From CACPJA01 sp964629335 (GTDB lineage Bacteria > Pseudomonadota > Gammaproteobacteria > Steroidobacterales > UBA11654), in contig CAZVRH010000007.1 in the NCBI GenBank assembly GCA_964629335.1, positions 1 to 46,975 on the forward strand: a stretch of 46,975 nucleotides of DNA, given 5' to 3'. The position numbers and the translations under genes are program-made. Below are positions 14,561 to 23,146 of the stretch, piece after piece (within the stretch, counting starts at the first letter, position 1; each line of letters begins with the position of its first letter). The notes below the pieces were generated by a model. That model saw only the letters and a program-made list of their open reading frames with translations, did no database searches and was not told where the DNA came from.

Positions 14561-15922
14561 TTGACTGCCAGCAGCATGGAAGACTTGGTTTCTCTTTGTA
14601 AAAGACGGGGATTTGTTTTCCAGTCAAACGAAATTTATGGTGGCATGCGGGGTTTGTATGACTATGGCCCGCTTGGCGTGGAGCTAAAAAACAACCTAAA
14701 AGCAGCTTGGTGGTCTTCTATGGTTTACGAAAGAGACGATGTTGAAGGGCTGGATGCATCAATACTAAGTAAACCCTCTGTTTTAAAATATTCTGGGCAC
14801 GAAGATACTTTTACGGATCCCCTGGTTGACTGCAAGAAATGCAAGGCCCGTTGGAGGGCAGACCACATTAAGGGTGACGCTTGTCCTGGCTGTGGGTCGG
14901 GCGACCTGACCGAACCAAGGCCTTTTAACCTAATGTTTAAAACCAGTGTTGGTCCGATTGATGACGGGAAAAACTTTGCTTATCTTAGACCAGAAACAGC
15001 TCAGCAAATTTTTATCAATTTTAAAAATGTGCTGGACTCTACCTCACGATCGATACCCTTTGGTATTGCCCAAATTGGGAAGGCTTTTAGGAACGAAGTA
15101 ACGCCAAGAAACTTTATTTTTAGGTTGCGTGAGTTTGAACAGATGGAGCTGGAGTTTTTTGTTGGCCAGGGTGATGATGACAAGTGGCACGATTACTGGG
15201 TAGAACAAAGGGTTGAGTGGTGGAAGCAACAGGGTTTAAAAGAAACAAGCCTTAGGCTACTAGACGTGCCCAAAGCAGACCTTTCTCATTATTCAAAAAA
15301 GACTGTAGATATTATGTATGCGTTTCCTCACGGAGAAGAAGAGCTCGAAGGGGTTGCAAACAGAACGGATTTTGATCTTGGTTCACACACAAAAAACCAA
15401 GCGGACTATAGCATTAACTCAAAGGTGGTTGGGAACCAGGAGTCCACAACCAAGCTGGCTGTTCAAAACAACAAAGACAAAAGCTGGCACATACCCTATG
15501 TTATTGAGCCGTCTGCGGGTCTTGATCGAGGGGTTCTGGCCGTCTTAAACGAGGCATACAAAAAAGAGCGTCTTGAAGACAACAAAGAAAGAACCCTCCT
15601 CTCTCTGGCCCCTCACCTGGCCCCAATAAAAGCCGCAATAATACCCTTAAAGAAAAACAACGAGCAGCTTGTTGGTCTGGCCAAAGAAATAAAGGCGGGC
15701 CTTCAGTCGCTTGGTCTTGGAAGGGTCTTGCTTGAGAACACCGGCAACATTGGAAAAAACTATAGGCGACATGATGAAATTGGAACCCCTGTGTGTATAA
15801 CGGTTGACTTTGACAGTCTGGACCAAGAAACCGTTACCCTGAGGGACCGGGACACCATGGTCCAAAAAACAACCAACATAAGCGAACTTAAGAAAGCTTT
15901 TACAGAAACCGTTAAAAACTAA
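14561..15922 (+). CDS. glyS: Glycyl-tRNA synthetase, single-subunit (alpha2) type
   Basis: 453 aa. The TTG at 14561 is chosen because AAAGAGG lies 8 nt before it; an ATG at 14576 lacks one. Class II features: YDYGPLGVELKNN, a zinc site CKKC ... CPGC, motif 2 FRNEVTPRNFIFRLREFEQME, and motif 3 GLDRGVLAVL, then a C-terminal anticodon-binding domain (LAPIKAAIIPLKKN). It charges tRNA-Gly. This is the alpha2 enzyme of eukaryotes, archaea and some bacteria, whereas gammaproteobacteria usually have alpha2-beta2 GlyQS. In Pseudomonas glyQS sits at this same place, near the acyltransferase gene and gyrB. Confidence 0.96.
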   Translation: MTASSMEDLVSLCKRRGFVFQSNEIYGGMRGLYDYGPLGVELKNNLKAAWWSSMVYERDDVEGLDASILSKPSVLKYSGHEDTFTDPLVDCKKCKARWRADHIKGDACPGCGSGDLTEPRPFNLMFKTSVGPIDDGKNFAYLRPETAQQIFINFKNVLDSTSRSIPFGIAQIGKAFRNEVTPRNFIFRLREFEQMELEFFVGQGDDDKWHDYWVEQRVEWWKQQGLKETSLRLLDVPKADLSHYSKKTVDIMYAFPHGEEELEGVANRTDFDLGSHTKNQADYSINSKVVGNQESTTKLAVQNNKDKSWHIPYVIEPSAGLDRGVLAVLNEAYKKERLEDNKERTLLSLAPHLAPIKAAIIPLKKNNEQLVGLAKEIKAGLQSLGLGRVLLENTGNIGKNYRRHDEIGTPVCITVDFDSLDQETVTLRDRDTMVQKTTNISELKKAFTETVKN

Positions 15923-15937
15923 TCGGCCTTGTAGTTT

Positions 15938-16663
15938 ATGCGTTATCTGGTTTTGTTTGTCCGCTCTCTAGCTTACACACTCTTTCTGTTTTCAAGTTTT
16001 TTGTTTTTTTGCTCTCTTGCGCTTCTACCAAAACCAATCGTTAATGACAAAAAAAGGTGGTCGATTGCAGCTCTTTGGGCCGAGACAAACCTTTACTGTT
16101 TGAATAAGCTTTGTAGCCTTGAGTGCGAACTAAAAGGGGAAGAAAACATACCTTCTGAAAAGTGTGTTGTTTTTATTAAACACTCTTCTGTTGTGGAGCT
16201 GTTTATAGGGTTAAAATATTTTAGCCCTTCTTCTTGGGTTGCCAAAAATGAGCTTATGTATGCTCCATTATTTAGGGGTGCTATAAAAAAATTTAAACTA
16301 ATCCCTGTTAAAAGAGGCATGGGTAAAAGCGAAGTTGAAAGAGTTATAACAACGGGAAAAGAAAGGCTCAAAGAGGACAGGTGGATCATTATTTTTCCAG
16401 AGGGTACCAGAATGCCTTACAACCAAACAAAAAGGTACGGTTTAAGTGGTGCTTTATTGGCTAAAGGCGTAGGTTGTAAGATTTTACCTGTGTCTCACAA
16501 CTCAGGGAAGTTTTGGAAAAGAAGGGGGTTTTTAAAACACCCGGGCAAAATAACATTCAGTATTGGCAAACCAATTAATGTTCAAGGGAAAAGTATAGAG
16601 GAAATTAACAAAGAGGCACAAACATGGATTGAAGCAGAAATAAGCTCTTTTGATAAAAAATAA
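15938..16663 (+). CDS. plsC: Lysophospholipid (1-acyl-glycerol-3-phosphate) acyltransferase, PlsC family
   Basis: 241 aa. One N-terminal membrane segment (about residues 8-32), then the PlsC/LPLAT domain: KHSSVVELF is the catalytic HX4D/E motif with Glu, a variant common in this bacterial subfamily. LIPVKRGMGKSE is motif II, IIFPEGTRMPYNQ motif III, and KILPVSHNSG motif IV. It adds the second acyl chain to make phosphatidic acid at the inner membrane. The neighbourhood gyrB-acyltransferase-glyS matches the Pseudomonas lptA-gmhB-glyS region, minus gmhB. No clear ribosome-binding site precedes the ATG, 15 nt after glyS. Confidence 0.88.
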   Translation: MRYLVLFVRSLAYTLFLFSSFLFFCSLALLPKPIVNDKKRWSIAALWAETNLYCLNKLCSLECELKGEENIPSEKCVVFIKHSSVVELFIGLKYFSPSSWVAKNELMYAPLFRGAIKKFKLIPVKRGMGKSEVERVITTGKERLKEDRWIIIFPEGTRMPYNQTKRYGLSGALLAKGVGCKILPVSHNSGKFWKRRGFLKHPGKITFSIGKPINVQGKSIEEINKEAQTWIEAEISSFDKK

Positions 16664-16690
16664 AGAAAAAAGTGGTTTTCTGTCAGTTTT
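16664..16690. terminator. Weak AT-rich hairpin between plsC and gyrB
   Basis: AGAAAA / TTTTCT form a 6-bp stem with a 6-nt loop between the convergent genes, followed by a T-rich run on both strands (TCAGTTTTTTT on plus; TTATTTTTT on minus). It could be a bidirectional terminator, but a stem with a single G-C pair is weak. Confidence 0.3.
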
Positions 16691-16728
16691 TTTGTGGTTT
16701 CTAACCTATTAACGTCATTTTCTAGGGG

Positions 16729-19143
16729 TTATATGTCTAGGTTAGACACATTTAGAGCATTTTCTTCTATGAACTGCCTTCTTGGAGCTACTTCGTCACC
16801 CATTAGGGTGGCAAAGGCCTGGTTTGCTTCTTCTTTGTCATCGATATTAACCTGGACCAAAGAGCGCGAACTGGGGTCAAGCGTTGTTTCCCATAATTGT
16901 ACGGGGTTCATCTCACCAAGCCCTTTGTATCTTTGAATGTTTTGTCCTTTTTTTGAGTTGTCCAGAATATGGTCCAGGCAATCGGTGATTGAATCAAAGC
17001 TAGTCTTTTCTCCTCCGTTTGAGAGCGCTACTTTACCCGTAAAGTCTTTTTTGTATTTTTGATAGGACGTGAATGATCTGTATTCCAATGACTTTAAGAA
17101 AGTAATGGGTAATTTTTTTTCTGCTGAAGACCCATTAAGACCCTCATGAATCGATATATAGGGGATGCCGTCTTCATCGTTAACAAGCTTGATATCCATC
17201 TCGTTGTCATTTTCTTTTGCTGTCTTTTTTGCCGCTCTAGAAAAACTCTTAACCCAAAGATCAAGCTTCTTTTTGTTGTTGGCGTCTGTTTTGGTTATTA
17301 GCTTATGCTCAGAAAGTGTTTTAGCGGCGTTGCGACCAATTTGTTTAGACAGTTTTTCAATCAAGCTTGTGGTTTCAATATGCTGCATTAAGATATTAAA
17401 TAGCCCGTCACCCTCAAGACCTTTCTTTTTTCCTCTTTGTGTCAATTTAAGCCCAGCAATAGCATTATTAATTATTAAGTTGTTAAGCTCTTCATCGCTA
17501 TTTACATACTGTTCTTTTTTTCCTCTTTTTACTTTATAAAGCGGTGGTTGAGCAATATACACGTGTCCAGCATCTACAAGATCAAAAAGCTCATTAAAGA
17601 AAAAAGTTAGTAACAGGGTCCTGATGTGGGAACCGTCTACGTCTGCATCTGTCATTATAATAACCTTGTGGTATCTAAGGTTTTCTATGTCAAACTCGTC
17701 ATCAATACCGCAACCCAGTGCCGTTATTAGCGTTGCTATTTCAGTTGATGAGAAGATTTTGTCTTTTTTTGCTTTTTCAACATTAAGAATCTTTCCTTTA
17801 AGCGGAAGTATTGCTTGTGTTTTTCTGTCCCTGCCTTGTTTAGCAGAGCCGCCCGCGGAGTCGCCCTCAACCAGAAATATTTCGCTGAGTTCTGCGTTCT
17901 TTTCTTGGCAGTCAGCGAGTTTTCCAGGCAAGCCTGTCATGGAAAGAGCTCCTTTTCTTGTCATTTCTCTTGCTTTGCGGGCTGCCTCTCTTGCTCTTGC
18001 TGAGTCTAAAATTTTCTGAATAATAATTTTAGCCTCAACAGGGTTTTCCATTAAGAATTCTTTAAGGTGCTTATTAACGATGGATTCAACAACGCCTTTT
18101 ACTTCTGAAGATACAAGTTTGTCTTTGGTCTGAGATGAAAACTTAGGATCGGGGTGTTTAACAGATATTATTGCGGTCATCCCTTCACGACAGTCTTCGC
18201 CTGAAACAGCTTTTTCGTTTTTTAGCTCTTTATCGATATAAGAGTTAATCGTTCTTGTTAACGCCCCCCTGTATCCTGCCAAGTGTGTGCCCCCATCTTT
18301 TTGTCTAATGGTGTTAGCAAAACAATACATGTTTTCTCTATAGGCCTCGTTCCACTGAATAGCAATTTCAACGTTTATGTCTTTGAGTGTTTTCTCTATG
18401 TGTATAACGCTTTCGTGTATAGGCTTTTGGAGTTTGTTTAGATGTGATACAAATGCCTTAATACCCCCCTCAAAGTAAAAGGTTTCATTTTTATTGGCTC
18501 TTTCGTCTGAAAGATTAATGGTGAGCCCAGAGTTTAAAAAGGACAGCTCTCTCAATCTTTTAGCAAGCACATCAAAACTGTATTTTGTGTTAGTAAATGT
18601 CTTTGGGCTAGGCTTAAAGCTTATCGTGGTTCCGTTTCTTTCAGACTTTGGCCCCTTTTTAAGTGCTGCGTTGGGCACTCCGTGAGTGTAATCCTGAAGG
18701 TAAACGCTTCCGTTCTTGTGTATTCTTAGATTAAGCGACTCTGATAACGCATTAACAACCGAGACACCGACCCCGTGTAACCCCCCAGAAACCTTGTATG
18801 AATCATCGTCAAACTTACCACCAGCATGGAGTACAGTCATAATGACCTCTGCTGCAGACTTTTTTTCTCCTTTGTGTTTATCTACAGGTATGCCTCTCCC
18901 GTTATCTTTAACGGTTATCGAGTCATCCTGGTGAATAATCACCTCAATGTGGCTACAATGGCCTGCTAATGCTTCATCTACTGAGTTATCAACAACCTCA
19001 AAGACCATGTGGTGGAGGCCTGTGCCATCATCCGTGTCACCAATATACATGCCCGGTCTTTTACGAACAGCATCTAGTCCTTTAAGGACTTTAATGTTTG
19101 TTGAGTCGTATTTTTTTTTGGGGTCTTTTGTCTTTTTTGGCAT
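16729..19143 (-). CDS. gyrB: DNA gyrase subunit B
   Basis: 804 aa, full length. The GHKL ATPase domain shows EVVDNSVDEALAGHC and DNGRGIPVD with the GGLHGVGVSVVNAL loop; the transducer follows. The TOPRIM domain has LVEGDSAGGSAKQGRDR (catalytic Glu), PLKGKILNVEKA and DADVDGSHI (metal-binding Asps). The C-terminus QRYKGLGEMNP is the GyrA-interaction signature, and the long insert after TOPRIM is the one typical of gammaproteobacterial GyrB. With GyrA it introduces negative supercoils. It lies 47 nt after recF on the minus strand. An 8-bp inverted repeat CTAACCTA/TAGGTTAG (16701-16708, 16738-16745) brackets its stop codon. Confidence 0.98.
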   Translation of the reverse strand: MPKKTKDPKKKYDSTNIKVLKGLDAVRKRPGMYIGDTDDGTGLHHMVFEVVDNSVDEALAGHCSHIEVIIHQDDSITVKDNGRGIPVDKHKGEKKSAAEVIMTVLHAGGKFDDDSYKVSGGLHGVGVSVVNALSESLNLRIHKNGSVYLQDYTHGVPNAALKKGPKSERNGTTISFKPSPKTFTNTKYSFDVLAKRLRELSFLNSGLTINLSDERANKNETFYFEGGIKAFVSHLNKLQKPIHESVIHIEKTLKDINVEIAIQWNEAYRENMYCFANTIRQKDGGTHLAGYRGALTRTINSYIDKELKNEKAVSGEDCREGMTAIISVKHPDPKFSSQTKDKLVSSEVKGVVESIVNKHLKEFLMENPVEAKIIIQKILDSARAREAARKAREMTRKGALSMTGLPGKLADCQEKNAELSEIFLVEGDSAGGSAKQGRDRKTQAILPLKGKILNVEKAKKDKIFSSTEIATLITALGCGIDDEFDIENLRYHKVIIMTDADVDGSHIRTLLLTFFFNELFDLVDAGHVYIAQPPLYKVKRGKKEQYVNSDEELNNLIINNAIAGLKLTQRGKKKGLEGDGLFNILMQHIETTSLIEKLSKQIGRNAAKTLSEHKLITKTDANNKKKLDLWVKSFSRAAKKTAKENDNEMDIKLVNDEDGIPYISIHEGLNGSSAEKKLPITFLKSLEYRSFTSYQKYKKDFTGKVALSNGGEKTSFDSITDCLDHILDNSKKGQNIQRYKGLGEMNPVQLWETTLDPSSRSLVQVNIDDKEEANQAFATLMGDEVAPRRQFIEENALNVSNLDI

Positions 19144-19190
19144 TATTTGTTTCTTGTTTGAAACAACATAATTATATCAAAAATATGTGG

Positions 19191-20234
19191 TTATATTTGC
19201 TTTGGATACAATAAATTACCTTGTATTTTGTTGTTAATTTTATGATGAGACAAAGACGTTATAACTAGTTGATTTGTAAGGCTTTTTAGTAAATTTAAGA
19301 GCCTGTTGTTGGCTTCATTATCTAGCCCTGATTCCGCTTCGTCAATTATTACTATTGAGCTTGTTTTTTTGCGCTCTTCTATAATAAAGTTTAATGCCAA
19401 TATTAATGAAACAGCTGCTAATTTTTCTTGTCCATGAGAATAAAAGCCCTTCGTTTTGGTGTTCTTCACAACAAGGTTGAAGTCGTCTTTCTGTGGACCA
19501 GAAGACGTGGTTTTTAATACGTAATCCTTCTCAATTGTCTTTTTAAGGCTCTCAAGATATGTTTTACCTTCCCAGCCCTGTTTCAGCTGTAAACCTATCT
19601 TGTTGTTAAGCAGGTCTTTTGATATATAACCAAGCTGTTCTATTGTGTCATCAAGCATTTCTCTTCTCGCCTCGCTAATCTTCTCGCCTACCTCTGCAAG
19701 CTGTTCATCCCAGCTTTGAACGCTTCTCTTGTCTTCTCCTCTCCTAAGGGCTTTGTTTCTTTGTGACAAGCATTTTTTTAGTGTTTTGTGGTTTTTTGCG
19801 TGCTGTGGTTCCACGTGGAACACCGCCCTGTCAAGCAAGTCTCTTCTGTGCGCGGGTGTTCCGGACGAAGCGCTTATAGAGTTTGTGTCGATCAAACAAA
19901 GGGGAAACCTTTGGTGGGCGTGTTGCTGACCCAGTCTTTTGTTGTTGAGTTGGTGTATTTTTTTATTGTGACTAAAGGAAAGAGTGACTTTGTCGGTTGT
20001 GTTGTTATCTTGGACAACCTCCCCTACCAACTGAAAGCTTGATTTGTTTTTGTTTACTATTTCTTTTGTGGTAGAACCCAAAAAAGATCTTCCATTAAGA
20101 AGCAAAATCATGGCCTCTATTAGTGAGGTTTTTCCTGTTCCGTTGTTACCAACAACATGATTAACCTTTTTAAAAACAACCCTCTCTTCATAAAGGCCTC
20201 TATAGTTTTTATGGGCCAGAGACTTAATCTGCAA
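19191..20234 (-). CDS. recF: DNA replication/repair protein RecF
   Basis: 347 aa, an SMC-like ATPase. Walker A GNNGTGKT at residues 29-36, ABC signature SHGQEKLAAVSLILA, and Walker B region SIVIIDEAESGLD. It loads RecA on gapped DNA with RecO and RecR. The family Walker B usually reads LLDD.ASELD; here it is IIDEAESGLD, with the acidic pair as Asp-Glu. It starts 3 nt after the dnaN stop, so the two are one transcript. Codons for the FHVEP motif (about residues 139-143) contain a parS-like 16-mer. Confidence 0.96.
   Translation of the reverse strand: MQIKSLAHKNYRGLYEERVVFKKVNHVVGNNGTGKTSLIEAMILLLNGRSFLGSTTKEIVNKNKSSFQLVGEVVQDNNTTDKVTLSFSHNKKIHQLNNKRLGQQHAHQRFPLCLIDTNSISASSGTPAHRRDLLDRAVFHVEPQHAKNHKTLKKCLSQRNKALRRGEDKRSVQSWDEQLAEVGEKISEARREMLDDTIEQLGYISKDLLNNKIGLQLKQGWEGKTYLESLKKTIEKDYVLKTTSSGPQKDDFNLVVKNTKTKGFYSHGQEKLAAVSLILALNFIIEERKKTSSIVIIDEAESGLDNEANNRLLNLLKSLTNQLVITSLSHHKINNKIQGNLLYPKQI
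19807..19822 (-). other. parS-like ParB binding site inside recF
   Basis: The minus strand reads TGTTCCACGTGGAACC, containing a 14-bp perfect palindrome GTTCCACGTGGAAC. It matches the chromosomal parS type known from Pseudomonas and related bacteria (consensus TGTTNCACGTGNAACA) with one end mismatch. parA and parB are 15 kb away in this window. It encodes the conserved RecF motif VFHVEP, so codon choice alone could create it, but TTC-CAC-GTG-GAA is a fully GC-leaning choice. Confidence 0.75.
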
Positions 20235-20237
20235 TGT

Positions 20238-21338
20238 TTACAGCCTCATGGGCATTACAACAAACTTAGCTTCTGGGTCTGTGGGATCAGTAATCAATGC
20301 GCTTGTGTTTTCATCATTAAGACCAATACTAACAAGGTCTCCATCACAAGCTGAGATTGCGTCTATAAGGTATGAAACATTAAAACCAACCGATAGCGAT
20401 TGTTGTGTGTCGTCTATTGTAATCGTCTCTGACCCGCTTTCTTGTTCAGGGTTTTCTGACGATATGGTTAGTTTTTCATTGTTAATATCTACCCTAACCC
20501 CTTTAAACTTTTCATTAGCTAAGATAGAAACCCTTTGAAGCGCGGGTTTAATGCTTGCGGCTTTAATTAATATATTAATTGATGTTTCACCTGGTATCAC
20601 TCTGTTGTAATCTGGGAAGCTCCCGTCTATCTGTTTACTCGTGAGAGTAACATCGTTTAGGTTAAAGGTGGCCTGGTTGTCTGAGAATGAAAGCTTAGAA
20701 TCTCCTTCATCGCCGATGATTCTTTGAACCTCCTGAACTGCTTTTCTCGGTATTATAAAACTAGACTCATCTAACTGTGCTTTATCAACACTAGCAACTG
20801 TTCTAGCCAATCTGTGGCCATCTGTCCCTACAGATACCAGCTTGTTTGGGCTTGTTTCTAATAGCAAACCATTTAAGTAGAACCTAACATCCTGCTGAGC
20901 CATAGCAAAATGTGTTTTTTGTAGAAGGTTTTTAAGGCTTGCCTGCTTTATAACGAAACTGCTTTCTTTGCTACCCGGTTCAAACAACGGAAACTCGTTT
21001 GGTGGTAAAGACTGTAGTTTAAAAGTACTGTTTTCAGATTTTATAACAATGTTAGAGTCACTAAATTCAATATTAATTTCTTTGTTGTCTAAAGATCTAA
21101 TAATGTCATAGAGTTTTCTACCGGGAGCAGTCGCTATTACATTGCTTTGCTTGTCATCAATATTGGTGTGTGATTGTATTTGTACTTCGAGGTCCGTTCC
21201 TGTGAGAGTAAGCTCTCCTTTTTTGTTTTCAATAAGAACATGACCAAGAATCGGCATGGTTTGTTTTCTCTCAATAACCCCTATGACACTCTGTAAAGCC
21301 ACCGAAAGAATATTTGAATTTATAGTAATATTATTCAT
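20238..21338 (-). CDS. dnaN: DNA polymerase III beta subunit (sliding clamp)
   Basis: 366 aa, standard length with three clamp domains. Signature pieces are MPILGHVLIE, ATAPGRKLYDIIRSL, LVSVGTDGHRLA (hydrophobic pocket) and the C-terminal FVVMPMRL, the usual ending. It tethers Pol III and binds many repair proteins. No Shine-Dalgarno is visible: the 24 bases before the ATG are only A and T, which may instead serve as an open, unstructured initiation region and as part of the origin. It is followed by recF with a 3-nt gap. Confidence 0.98.
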   Translation of the reverse strand: MNNITINSNILSVALQSVIGVIERKQTMPILGHVLIENKKGELTLTGTDLEVQIQSHTNIDDKQSNVIATAPGRKLYDIIRSLDNKEINIEFSDSNIVIKSENSTFKLQSLPPNEFPLFEPGSKESSFVIKQASLKNLLQKTHFAMAQQDVRFYLNGLLLETSPNKLVSVGTDGHRLARTVASVDKAQLDESSFIIPRKAVQEVQRIIGDEGDSKLSFSDNQATFNLNDVTLTSKQIDGSFPDYNRVIPGETSINILIKAASIKPALQRVSILANEKFKGVRVDINNEKLTISSENPEQESGSETITIDDTQQSLSVGFNVSYLIDAISACDGDLVSIGLNDENTSALITDPTDPEAKFVVMPMRL

Positions 21339-21512
21339 TTTATTTATTTATTATTATTATTAGTTCTGTTGATATGTAGATAATCTCATTATTACGTTAA
21401 TAATCAAGTACTTACCAGTAATTTAATGATAGTAACATGTTCATAAGACACCTATAATGTTAATAAAATGTGGATAAAACCAGTACGATATTTTGTGTAC
21501 AGTTTATTCACA
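21339..21512. other. AT-rich spacer with two DnaA boxes between dnaN and dnaA (candidate origin part)
   Basis: 21339-21362 is a 24-base run of only A and T with TTA repeats, a candidate unwinding element. Box TTATCCACA (consensus) lies on the minus strand at 21477-21469, and TTATTCACA (fits TTATNCACA) on the plus strand at 21504-21512, overlapping the dnaA stop. The spacer also has to carry any dnaN promoter. Confidence 0.6.
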
Positions 21513-22830
21513 ACATTAATAACCTTTTGATGTTGTTATAGTCTTCAGATAATTTCAAGTCATCAGACTTAAGCTGTTCAATTTTTTTACAAGCATGTAT
21601 AACTGTCGTGTGATCGCGCCCACCAAAGAGGTCTCCAATTTCAGGGAGGCTGTTCTTAGTAAGCTCTTTAGAAATAGACATGGCTAGCTGTCTCGGCCTA
21701 GTTATAGAGCGACTTCGTCTTTTTGAGTGAAGGTCTGAAACCCTTATATTGAAGTATTCAGCCACCGTCTTTTGTATGTTTTCTATTGTGATTTGTCTGG
21801 ACTGTAATGAGAGAAGGTCTCTTAGACACTCTTTTGCTAATTCGATAGAAACCTCTCTACCGGTAAAACGCGAACTCGCTATAACCTTTCTAAGGGCTCC
21901 TTCGAGTTCTCTAACGTTTGATCTTATGTTTTTAGCTATAAAAAAAGCTACATCTTCAGGCAAAACAAAGTCCTCAAGCTCAGACTTAACCATTAATATT
22001 GCAACACAGGTTTCCATCTCAGGCGGGTCTATAGATACGGTTAAGCCCCAGCCAAATCTGGACCTAAGTCTTTCTTCTAAGCCTTTAATTTCTTTTGGGT
22101 ACTTGTCGCTTGTAATTATTATCTGAGAGTTGCTTTCAAGAAGAACATTAAAAGTATGAAAGAACTCTTCTTGAGATTTATCTTTACCTGCAAAGAACTG
22201 GATGTCATCAATCAGCAAGACGTCTAAGGAGCGATAATCGTTTTTAAAAGAATTTAGCGCGTTGTGTTGAATTGCAGAAACCATTTCTCCAACAAACCTT
22301 TCAGAGTGTACATAAGCAACCTTCATGTTAGGTTTGTTTTCTTTGATAGCGTTACCAACGCTTTGCATAAGGTGTGTTTTTCCAAGACCCACCCCCCCAT
22401 AAATAAAAAAGGGATTGTAAGACGTTCCTGGGTTTTCAGTAATTTGCAGCGCAGCCGCCCTAGCTAGTTGGTTGCTTTTGCCACCAACAAAGTTTTTAAA
22501 AACATAATGACTATTAAGCGGAGAGCCAACCGGTGTCCCGATTTTCTTCGTTGACGAGAGCACCGCCTTATCTGAGTAGGGTTCTTCGCCGATTGAGATC
22601 GCAACAGTGGCATTGCCAGTCAGTTTTTTTGAGGCAACGTTTTTTATTTTTTCTAAATAGTTTTTTTGAACCCAGTTAACTACAAACTTGTTTGGAGCAA
22701 GCAGCGTTATTGTTTGTGATTCTTCGTCTTCGATTACAGAAAGTGGTTTAATCCAGGTATTAAATTGTGATTCTGTTAGGTCTGATTTTAGTATTGATAA
22801 ACAATCATTCCAGACCTTGCTTTGCATCAT
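21508..22830 (-). CDS. dnaA: Chromosomal replication initiator DnaA
   Basis: 440 aa. Domain I is at the N-terminus (WNDCLSILKSDLTESQFNTWIKPL), domain II is a short linker, and domain III AAA+ starts NPFFIYGGVGLGKTHLMQ (Walker A) with LLIDDIQFFAGK (Walker B). Domain IV ends with the DNA-binding signature GRDHTTVIHACKKIEQL. It binds DnaA boxes and opens the origin. AAAGG lies about 8 nt before the ATG. A consensus DnaA box sits just upstream of its likely -10 (22884-22879, TATAGT), consistent with autorepression. It is divergent from rpmH, as in most gammaproteobacteria. Confidence 0.98.
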   Translation of the reverse strand: MMQSKVWNDCLSILKSDLTESQFNTWIKPLSVIEDEESQTITLLAPNKFVVNWVQKNYLEKIKNVASKKLTGNATVAISIGEEPYSDKAVLSSTKKIGTPVGSPLNSHYVFKNFVGGKSNQLARAAALQITENPGTSYNPFFIYGGVGLGKTHLMQSVGNAIKENKPNMKVAYVHSERFVGEMVSAIQHNALNSFKNDYRSLDVLLIDDIQFFAGKDKSQEEFFHTFNVLLESNSQIIITSDKYPKEIKGLEERLRSRFGWGLTVSIDPPEMETCVAILMVKSELEDFVLPEDVAFFIAKNIRSNVRELEGALRKVIASSRFTGREVSIELAKECLRDLLSLQSRQITIENIQKTVAEYFNIRVSDLHSKRRSRSITRPRQLAMSISKELTKNSLPEIGDLFGGRDHTTVIHACKKIEQLKSDDLKLSEDYNNIKRLLML

Positions 22831-23006
22831 TTCTACCTTTTTTTGTGGGTTTGTATAAAAAATCTTAAGAAAATAAATACTATACTTTTAAGGAACAGTT
22901 ATCCACAGGTTGTTTTTGGGTTGACATATTATAAGGACTTAAATACTCTTCTATCCCCTAAACATCATTTGTATCGTATTGTTTTTAAATAAGGTTTTAG
23001 TTAGTA
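22831..23006. other. dnaA-rpmH divergent spacer with a consensus DnaA box (candidate origin part)
   Basis: AT-rich, 176 nt. The plus strand has TTATCCACA at 22899-22907. Leftward, the dnaA promoter -10 TATAGT lies at 22884-22879; rightward, the rpmH promoter starts at 22921. Gene direction flips here: dnaA-dnaN-recF-gyrB run left and everything from rpmH onward runs right, as expected at a replication origin. Only one good box is seen, fewer than in the Pseudomonas origin at this place. Confidence 0.55.
22921..22949 (+). promoter_or_regulatory. Promoter of the rpmH-rnpA-yidC cluster
   Basis: Perfect -35 TTGACA (22921-22926), exact 17-nt spacer, and -10 TACTCT (22944-22949). The expected start near 22956 gives a 50-nt leader before the rpmH ATG at 23007. 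The -10 is poor, but the -35 and spacing are ideal. Confidence 0.6.
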
Positions 23007-23141
23007 ATGAAAAGAACATATCAACCAAGTAATTTAAAGAGAAAAAGAACACACGGCTTTAGGTCGCGCATGGCCACTAAAGCTGGGAGACTTGTTGTAA
23101 ACAGAAGACGAGCAAAAGGCAGAAAAAAGCTGTCGGTTTAA
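23007..23141 (+). CDS. rpmH: 50S ribosomal protein L34
   Basis: 44 aa: begins MKRTYQPSNLKRKRTHGFRS, continues MATKAGRLVVNRRRAKGRKK and ends LSV, the near-invariant L34 sequence. It is a basic small protein of the large ribosomal subunit. It opens the rightward cluster at the origin. The stop is 5 nt before rnpA. No clear Shine-Dalgarno precedes the ATG. Confidence 0.98.
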   Translation: MKRTYQPSNLKRKRTHGFRSRMATKAGRLVVNRRRAKGRKKLSV

Positions 23142-23146
23142 CCAAG

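Noticed and set aside
16150..16200. PlsC active site HX4E instead of HX4D as a broken catalytic motif.
   Set aside because: Glu at this position is common in this proteobacterial acyltransferase subfamily, and all other motifs are intact.
16701..16745. The 8-bp inverted repeat around the gyrB stop as a terminator.
   Set aside because: The arms are 29 bases apart and no T-run follows on either strand.
17555..17570. A second CACGTG core inside gyrB (ACACGTGT) as another parS.
   Set aside because: Only the central 8 bases are palindromic; the GTT...AAC arms needed for ParB are missing.
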